Source of the DNA: an uncultured Chromatiaceae bacterium
Lineage (GTDB): Bacteria > Pseudomonadota > Gammaproteobacteria > Enterobacterales > Alteromonadaceae
Length of the DNA: 19,723 nucleotides
Assembly: GCA_946482325.1 (NCBI GenBank)
Contig: CAMLRA010000070.1
Span: 1 to 19,723 of the forward strand
Reading direction: 5' to 3'
Shown piece after piece: positions 14,775-19,723 of this stretch; the first letter of the stretch is position 1; each line of letters starts with the position of its first letter. Made by a program: the position numbers and the translations under genes. The notes under the pieces are model-generated. The model was given only the letters and a program-made list of their open reading frames with translations, was not told the origin of the DNA and made no database searches.

Positions 14775-14859
14775 ATGCCCGGCGAACGCCCGAACCTCCG
14801 GTGAGGGCCGGGAGGAGCTCCGCGACGAGCCGGAAGAATTTAGTATTTCTTCATGACAT

Positions 14860-14886
14860 AAAAAAAGCGGCCGAAGCCGCTTTTTT
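14860..14886. terminator. Bidirectional intrinsic terminator (yciH side / amidohydrolase operon)
   Basis: GCGGC (14867-14871), loop CGAA, GCCGC (14876-14880), flanked by at least six A and six T. It closes the minus-strand amidohydrolase operon, which stops at 14908, and any plus-strand read-through from yciH across the hairpin region. Confidence 0.92.
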
Positions 14887-14907
14887 CACATCAAACATCC
14901 ACCACTA

Positions 14908-16206
14908 TCAGCGGCTATAACGCTGCTGATATTTCTGGTGCAGATCTTTTTGTTTGTTATTTAAATCCACAGCGCGGCCATCAATCCACATCGAACTGAT
15001 TTTGCTGCTGCGGTAATCCAGAATATCGCCTTCTGACACCACCACAGTGGCTGCTTTGCCAACTTCCAAAGAACCCAGCTTGTCGTCAACGCCAGCGATT
15101 TTCGCTGCATTTAACGTCACTGCGGCTAATGCCTGTTCTTTATCAAGGCCAAAAGCCACCGCCTGACCAGCACCAAAAGCCAGATTGCGGCTATCCCAGT
15201 AACTGCCAATCGCCAGCGCAAAGGTCACACCGGCTTTGGCCAGCTTGGCCGGCGTGGCATAAGCGGTGTCCACCGCTTCATCGTCGCGCTCCGGAATGCC
15301 AAAAGGTGAGCCGAAGATCACCGGCACTTTCCGCGCCGCCAGCTCATCGGCAACGCGCCAGCTGTCACGGCCGCCGACAATGGTCAGTTTCAGCTGATAT
15401 TTGTCGGCCAGTGCGATGGCCTGACGGATTTGCCGGGCATCTTCAGCATGAGCAAACACCGCACGTTCACCGCTGAATACCGGGATCATGGCTTCCCAGC
15501 GTGAATCCAGTGCTTTGATGGCGCCCGCTTTTTTCGCATCAACATAAGCTTTAGCCTGCGCCATGGTGTCATACAGCTTTTGCAGATCTTCAGCGTTTTG
15601 TTTGGCTACCTCTTCCGGTTTTTTCGGGTTCCACGGCGAGCTCAGCACACTGGCATTCGGCCAGTTGATGTGCAAAGCAACACCGGCTTTGACCGTCGCG
15701 TCCTGCCAGCTCCAGGCATCGAGCTGCATCAGGCTGCTTTGGCCCATCAGCAGGCTACCGGCCGGGAATATCAGACTGTAACTGATGCCGTTGGAGCGCA
15801 CAGTTGGGATCACATCCGATTGCGCGTCATAAGCGACTTGCGCCCGCACGTCCGGGTTGGTATCCGTCACTTCATGGGTATCATCGGTGGCGCGCACCGC
15901 TTCAATCTCAACCAGACCGAGCTGGTTAGCAAGCGCAATCAGGCCCGGGTAAACATGTTTACCCTGCAGTTCAACCACAGTGCCGCCGGCCGGCGCTGAC
16001 AAGTCTTTACCGATGGCCGCAATCTTGCCGTCGACCATCAGCAAATCAGTGTTTTCCAGTACGCCATTGCTGACGGTATGTAAAGTCGCGTCGTTTAACA
16101 GCACAGCACCTTGTTGCGCTGCCGCCGGTACCGGCGAGGTGGCGAGTGCTGGTGCAGCGAAGGCTGCTACACAAAGCAGCGACAGGCTATTCAATTTAAA
16201 AGTCAT
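14908..16206 (-). CDS. Secreted amidohydrolase-like protein lacking metal ligands
   Basis: A 432-residue secreted protein of the amidohydrolase superfamily. Residues 1-23 are a signal peptide ending ALAT. The N-terminal beta-sandwich includes NTDLLMVDGKIAAIG (52-66). The strand that should carry the HxH metal site reads YPGLIALANQLG: A91, A93 and Q95 replace Asp, His and His. The later GTDSP-type Asp site reads IGSYWDSRN and is also unlike an active enzyme. The C-terminal sandwich LGSLEVGKAATVVVSEGDI (about 378-396) is intact, so the fold is likely kept. ATG at 16206 has AAAGGAG seven bases upstream. It lies 15 bases after the larger amidohydrolase gene, same operon. Probably a non-catalytic partner; inference. 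Confidence 0.85.
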   Translation of the reverse strand: MTFKLNSLSLLCVAAFAAPALATSPVPAAAQQGAVLLNDATLHTVSNGVLENTDLLMVDGKIAAIGKDLSAPAGGTVVELQGKHVYPGLIALANQLGLVEIEAVRATDDTHEVTDTNPDVRAQVAYDAQSDVIPTVRSNGISYSLIFPAGSLLMGQSSLMQLDAWSWQDATVKAGVALHINWPNASVLSSPWNPKKPEEVAKQNAEDLQKLYDTMAQAKAYVDAKKAGAIKALDSRWEAMIPVFSGERAVFAHAEDARQIRQAIALADKYQLKLTIVGGRDSWRVADELAARKVPVIFGSPFGIPERDDEAVDTAYATPAKLAKAGVTFALAIGSYWDSRNLAFGAGQAVAFGLDKEQALAAVTLNAAKIAGVDDKLGSLEVGKAATVVVSEGDILDYRSSKISSMWIDGRAVDLNNKQKDLHQKYQQRYSR

Positions 16207-16221
16207 CTGAAGCTCCTTTGC

Positions 16222-19200
16222 TTAGTGTTGATGAGTGTGTTGTTGCGCACCTGCGGCACGGCCAAAGGCCAGGTCCAGATAGTCGCCATTATCTTCACAG
16301 TGCCAGATTGGTTCTGGTTTTTTCATCTCACCACCACTGCCCGCTTTGGCGCTGTCCGGTGCTTTTAACACTTTCTGGATCAGCTGCTGCTTCTCGCGTT
16401 CAATACCGGCATTGAGCGTCATGTCGACATTGCGGTCATAGTATTTAGTGCCGTCGATCCAGGTTTGCATGGCTTTGGCGTACACAGACAATGGATGCTC
16501 AGACCACAGCACAAAGTCCGCTTGCTTGCCTTCGGTAATAGAACCGACTTTTTGGTCCACTTTCAGCTGGATCGCCGGATTGATGGTCACCATTTTCAGC
16601 GCTTCTTCTTCCGACATACCGCAGTATTTCACCGACTTGGCCGCTTCCTGATTCAGCCGGCGCTGTAAATCCGGGCTGTCTGAGTTCACCGATACCACCA
16701 CACCCTGGTCTGCCATCAAACAAGTGTTGGTTGGGATGGCATCTTTCACTTCCATCTTATACGCCCACCAGTCGGCAAATGTTGACGCGCTGGCACCATG
16801 TTCTTTCATTTCCTTGGCGGTTTTGTAACCTTCAAGAATGTGCGTGAAAGTAGTGACTTTAAAGCCGGTTTCATCCGCCAGCTTAATCAGCATCAGAATT
16901 TCTGAAGCAACATAAGAGTGAGTGTGGACAAACCGTTTGTTGTCGAGAATTTCCACCAGTGTCTGCAGGCGATAATCGACACGCGGCGGCACTGTGCGTT
17001 TTTGCTCAGACGAGGATAAATCATCGTAAGCTGCCCAGGCAGCTTTGTATTCTTTGGCGGCCTGGAAGGCATCACGGATTGTTGTTTCCACGCCAACGCG
17101 GCTTTGCGGATAACGGCTGGTGTAGTTATCCCCCCAGTTTGATTGCTTGACGTTTTCACCGAGTGCAAACTTGATGCTTGGTGGTGCAGCTTTAAACTTC
17201 AGCGCTTCCGGCGACACGCCCCAGCGCAGCTGGATCACCTGCGCCTTGCCACCAATTGGATTGGCACTGCCGTGCAGCAGCTGTGCTGTGGTGGTACCAC
17301 CGGCTAAACCGCGGTAAATATTGATGTCATCCGGATTTAACACATCGCCGATATGCACTTCGGAAGTCACCGCATCGGAGCCTTCGTTGACGCCTGATTC
17401 AATGGCGATATGCGAGTGTTCGTCGATGATACCGGCAGTCAGATGCATGCCGGTGGCATCGATTTCAACAAAACCAGACGGCGTTTTTAAGTTTTTGCCA
17501 ATTTCAGTGAAGACACCATCACGCACGATCACGTCGGTATTTTCCAGCTTACCGGCTTTATCCGAAGTCCAGACCGTGGCATTTTTGATATGCACATTCT
17601 GACGCTTCGGCGCACTCGCCAGGCCATATGCCTGATTCGGCAGGCTCAGCGTTGACAACAAAGTGCTGTCTTCAGCTTTTTTCTCATCGGCTTTGGCAAC
17701 CGCAGCCTGACGACTTAATGTCAGCGCCTGCTGACTGCCATCCGGCAGCTGTAAAGTGCCCTGTAGCAAATTGCCGGCGATGGAACCACTAAACAGCGCC
17801 ACACCGTCTCCGGCATCAACGTCTTTCAGACTAAAACCAAACTGCACCTGCTGTTTGTCGACACTGAGGTTTTCCAGCTTGGCTTCTTTGTCCCCTTGCA
17901 GCACTTTGCCTTCAACTTTGCCTAAAGCACCGCTGAAGTTCAGTTTCAGTGCTTTACCGGCGACATTCAGCGCGTAATCACCGGCGACGTCGGCGTTTTG
18001 CAGCGGTTTAAACTGGGTTTCGACACCGCGGTTCCAGGTTGCAACAATTTCACCGTCTTTAAACAAATCACCTTTACTGACGACTAAATCGGCCTGATAA
18101 CCACTGGCAATCCGACCGATCTGACCTGGCATCCCAATCAGTTCTGCCGGCACTGTGGTTAACGCCGCCAGCGCTTTTTCTGTGCTGAGTCCATATTTAA
18201 TCGCAGTACGGACGTTCGGCCAGAACTTGGCTTTATCATCCAGTTTGTGCGTGGTCAGGGCGAAATTCACCCCGGCTTTTTCCAGCGCACCGGCGTTAGT
18301 TGGTGCGCGTTCCCAGTGGCGTAAATCAGCCAGACTGACATCTAATTGATCATCAAGCTTGCCAACACTTGGCGCGGCCGGATAAGCCAATGGCACAATC
18401 AGGTTGCGGCCGGTCTTTTTCACATCCGCAGCCCGCACATATTCATAACCAGAAGCCACCAGCGCGACTTTCGGCAGGTTGAATTCTTTTAATAAACTAT
18501 CAGCGCGCAGCAGGTTACGCTCGTTATTGACTTCAAACACCAGACCAGTCTGATTTAACTGTCCAAGCGCGGCTAAAGCGGCGTTAAAAGGTACTGGTTC
18601 GCGGAATAAACGCCAGTCGGCTTTGCCGTAAGCTTGCTGATACCACTGCGCGTCAGCCAGCGTCTGACGCACCAGCGCAATACTGCCCATCAGGGAAGAC
18701 GGATAACTTTGTTTCGAGCTGCCCGGGTCAAAAGATACAAAATGCTGGCCATCGGCTTTTAATATCAGTTCCCCCGGTAAACCTTTGCCGGTCGAAGCAA
18801 CCACGGCCTGACCGCGGAAAATACCGTCCTGACGGGCCGACTGCACAGTCGTGAAACCCTGTTGCTGATACGCTTTGGCTTCATCAGCATTTGGCATAAA
18901 ACTGTCAGCCCAGCGCTGTTCAGCATGGATTGCTGCGTTGACCGCATTGCCGCCTTTGCGCGGATTTTGGTACATCGGGCCATCACCACGACCACCGTGG
19001 GAAGTCGCTGCTGCTTTTTCCACGCCATATTGGCCATATAAATCGATAAACCCCGGATACAAGTGATAACCGGCGACATCAATCTGGCGGAAACCAGCCG
19101 GGATTTTTAAATTGGTGCCCACGGCGGTAATTTTGCCGCTTTGCACCAGCACAGTAGCATTACTCAGCATTTTACCGGGTTCGGTATGCACAACCGCTCC

Positions 19201-19326
19201 GGTGAAGGCCAAAAGCTGAGCACTATTGTCGCGGATGCCCTGCAGCGGCTGCGTTGGATCAGCCCATGCTGGCGCAACAGCACAGACAACCGCTGCGCTG
19301 AGCAGCGATAAACGAAGTGGCTTCAT
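16222..19326 (-). CDS. Secreted tandem amidohydrolase: degenerate N-half, metal-binding C-half
   Basis: A 1034-residue secreted protein with two amidohydrolase units. Signal peptide 1-22 ends AWAD. Unit 1 (about 37-440) reads PGFIDLYGQYG where HxH should be: Y97 and Q99 replace His. A beta domain (about 443-540) and a K/A/E-rich linker follow. Unit 2 (about 575-990) has IIDEHSH (H637, H639), VHTHSY (H801, H803), FTHIL (H829) and NSDSPD (D883), a plausible full binuclear or mononuclear metal site. Both units keep the closing beta-sandwich (403-434 and 927-960). The C-terminal tail is WHC then HTHQH. ATG at 19326 has AGGA eight bases upstream. Substrate unknown; imidazolonepropionase-like or peptidase-like activity cannot be told apart. 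Confidence 0.87.
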   Translation of the reverse strand: MKPLRLSLLSAAVVCAVAPAWADPTQPLQGIRDNSAQLLAFTGAVVHTEPGKMLSNATVLVQSGKITAVGTNLKIPAGFRQIDVAGYHLYPGFIDLYGQYGVEKAAATSHGGRGDGPMYQNPRKGGNAVNAAIHAEQRWADSFMPNADEAKAYQQQGFTTVQSARQDGIFRGQAVVASTGKGLPGELILKADGQHFVSFDPGSSKQSYPSSLMGSIALVRQTLADAQWYQQAYGKADWRLFREPVPFNAALAALGQLNQTGLVFEVNNERNLLRADSLLKEFNLPKVALVASGYEYVRAADVKKTGRNLIVPLAYPAAPSVGKLDDQLDVSLADLRHWERAPTNAGALEKAGVNFALTTHKLDDKAKFWPNVRTAIKYGLSTEKALAALTTVPAELIGMPGQIGRIASGYQADLVVSKGDLFKDGEIVATWNRGVETQFKPLQNADVAGDYALNVAGKALKLNFSGALGKVEGKVLQGDKEAKLENLSVDKQQVQFGFSLKDVDAGDGVALFSGSIAGNLLQGTLQLPDGSQQALTLSRQAAVAKADEKKAEDSTLLSTLSLPNQAYGLASAPKRQNVHIKNATVWTSDKAGKLENTDVIVRDGVFTEIGKNLKTPSGFVEIDATGMHLTAGIIDEHSHIAIESGVNEGSDAVTSEVHIGDVLNPDDINIYRGLAGGTTTAQLLHGSANPIGGKAQVIQLRWGVSPEALKFKAAPPSIKFALGENVKQSNWGDNYTSRYPQSRVGVETTIRDAFQAAKEYKAAWAAYDDLSSSEQKRTVPPRVDYRLQTLVEILDNKRFVHTHSYVASEILMLIKLADETGFKVTTFTHILEGYKTAKEMKEHGASASTFADWWAYKMEVKDAIPTNTCLMADQGVVVSVNSDSPDLQRRLNQEAAKSVKYCGMSEEEALKMVTINPAIQLKVDQKVGSITEGKQADFVLWSEHPLSVYAKAMQTWIDGTKYYDRNVDMTLNAGIEREKQQLIQKVLKAPDSAKAGSGGEMKKPEPIWHCEDNGDYLDLAFGRAAGAQQHTHQH

Positions 19327-19341
19327 TCTGATGTTCCTGAA

Positions 19342-19723
19342 TTAAGTTATTGTTTTTTGAGTAAGCTTTTGCGTGTTCACACTGAAGTTTAAGCGGGACA
19401 ATTCCTGCTCGGCCAACGGCATGCTGAAGTAATAGCCCTGTACCAGATAACAAGTATTATTCAGCAGGAATTCGACTTGCTCTGCGGTTTCAACCCCTTC
19501 GGCAACGACCCGCAGGTCCATTTTCTGCGCCATCGCGATGATTGCAGCAGTAATGTCCATGTCGTTTTTGTCGTCCGGAATGTCTTTGACAAAAGAGCGG
19601 TCAATTTTCAGATCGTCAACACGGAAACGCTTCAGAAAACTCAGCGAACAATAGACAGTACCAAAGACATCAAAAGATAAAGCCAATCCGGCGCGCGTGG
19701 CGCCCGGGCTTGTCGTGTTCTTA
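19342..19723 (-). CDS. EAL-domain protein, 3' fragment with altered catalytic loop
   Basis: The C-terminal part of an EAL domain, the fold of cyclic-di-GMP phosphodiesterases; the start and the EAL motif lie beyond base 19723. Visible motifs are SLSFLKRF, DDLKIDRSFVKDI (catalytic-type Lys present), VVAEGVET (Glu present) and LVQGYYFSMPL (Gln present). The metal-binding loop, normally DDFGTGYSS, reads FDVFGTVYCS: the second Asp is Val and the Gly is Val. An active enzyme is therefore doubtful unless these bases are errors near a sequence end. The frame stays open to the window edge. The stop is 15 bases before the amidohydrolase ATG, so read-through is possible. Upstream domains cannot be seen. 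Confidence 0.8.
   Translation of the reverse strand, partial: KNTTSPGATRAGLALSFDVFGTVYCSLSFLKRFRVDDLKIDRSFVKDIPDDKNDMDITAAIIAMAQKMDLRVVAEGVETAEQVEFLLNNTCYLVQGYYFSMPLAEQELSRLNFSVNTQKLTQKTIT

Noticed and set aside
14571..14804. Open frame leaving yciH and crossing the hairpin array
   Set aside because: Overlaps yciH out of frame; its codons follow palindromes, so the reading is a by-product of the repeats.
15580..15999. Plus-strand open frame of 139 codons inside the smaller amidohydrolase
   Set aside because: Antisense to a gene with a clear signal peptide and ribosome site; no recognisable domain.
1..19723. Insertion sequence, prophage, integrase, CRISPR array or rRNA
   Set aside because: No transposase or phage proteins, no regularly spaced repeats, and no rRNA sequence were seen.

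Overview
The window looks like chromosomal core sequence from a marine or aquatic gammaproteobacterium of the Alteromonadales/Rheinheimera–Alishewanella–Shewanella kind. The evidence is moderate GC content, a tRNA-Asp/dnaQ/rnhA block matching the E. coli aspV–dnaQ–rnhA order, a full-length EttA, a YciH-type Sui1 protein, a TIGR03503-type membrane protein, and several families common in that order (DUF2750, PA3496-type small protein, the PepSY/DUF2271/DUF4198 trio, secreted amidohydrolases). The genus is inferred, not shown. No insertion sequence, prophage, integrase, CRISPR array or rRNA was seen.

Layout. 1-2.9 kb: a cut-off tRNA-Asp with its own strong promoter, a TIGR03503-type membrane protein overlapping dnaQ, and rnhA divergent from dnaQ. 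2.9-5.9 kb: a small DUF2892 membrane protein and a TauE/SafE exporter (probable sulfur pair), a family-25 glycosyltransferase, a secreted glutathione-peroxidase-like protein, and a small PA3496-type acidic protein. 6.0-8.1 kb: a three-gene minus-strand operon (PepSY membrane protein, DUF2271, DUF4198) behind a promoter overlapped by a good Fur-box match. 8.2-11.2 kb: a polyphosphate kinase 2, a DUF2750 protein, and the ABC-F translation factor EttA. 11.2-14.7 kb: an orphan periplasmic solute-binding protein, an aspartate/aromatic aminotransferase, a GAF-domain protein, and yciH. 14.7-14.9 kb: a short intergenic stretch packed with hairpins, including two diverged copies of one motif. 14.9-19.7 kb: two secreted amidohydrolase genes holding three amidohydrolase units, only one with visible metal ligands, then the 3' end of an EAL-domain gene whose catalytic loop looks altered.

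How the genes work together. Most are single housekeeping transcription units separated by clear bidirectional terminators. The multi-gene units are TIGR03503 with dnaQ, the PepSY-DUF2271-DUF4198 trio (likely iron-responsive), TauE/SafE with DUF2892, and the amidohydrolase pair. The most promising unexplained items are the catalytic/degenerate amidohydrolase triplet, the Fur-controlled trio and the hairpin array after yciH. No gene-free stretch exceeds 300 bases. The longest (5478-5745) holds only a small palindrome and the upstream region of two genes.
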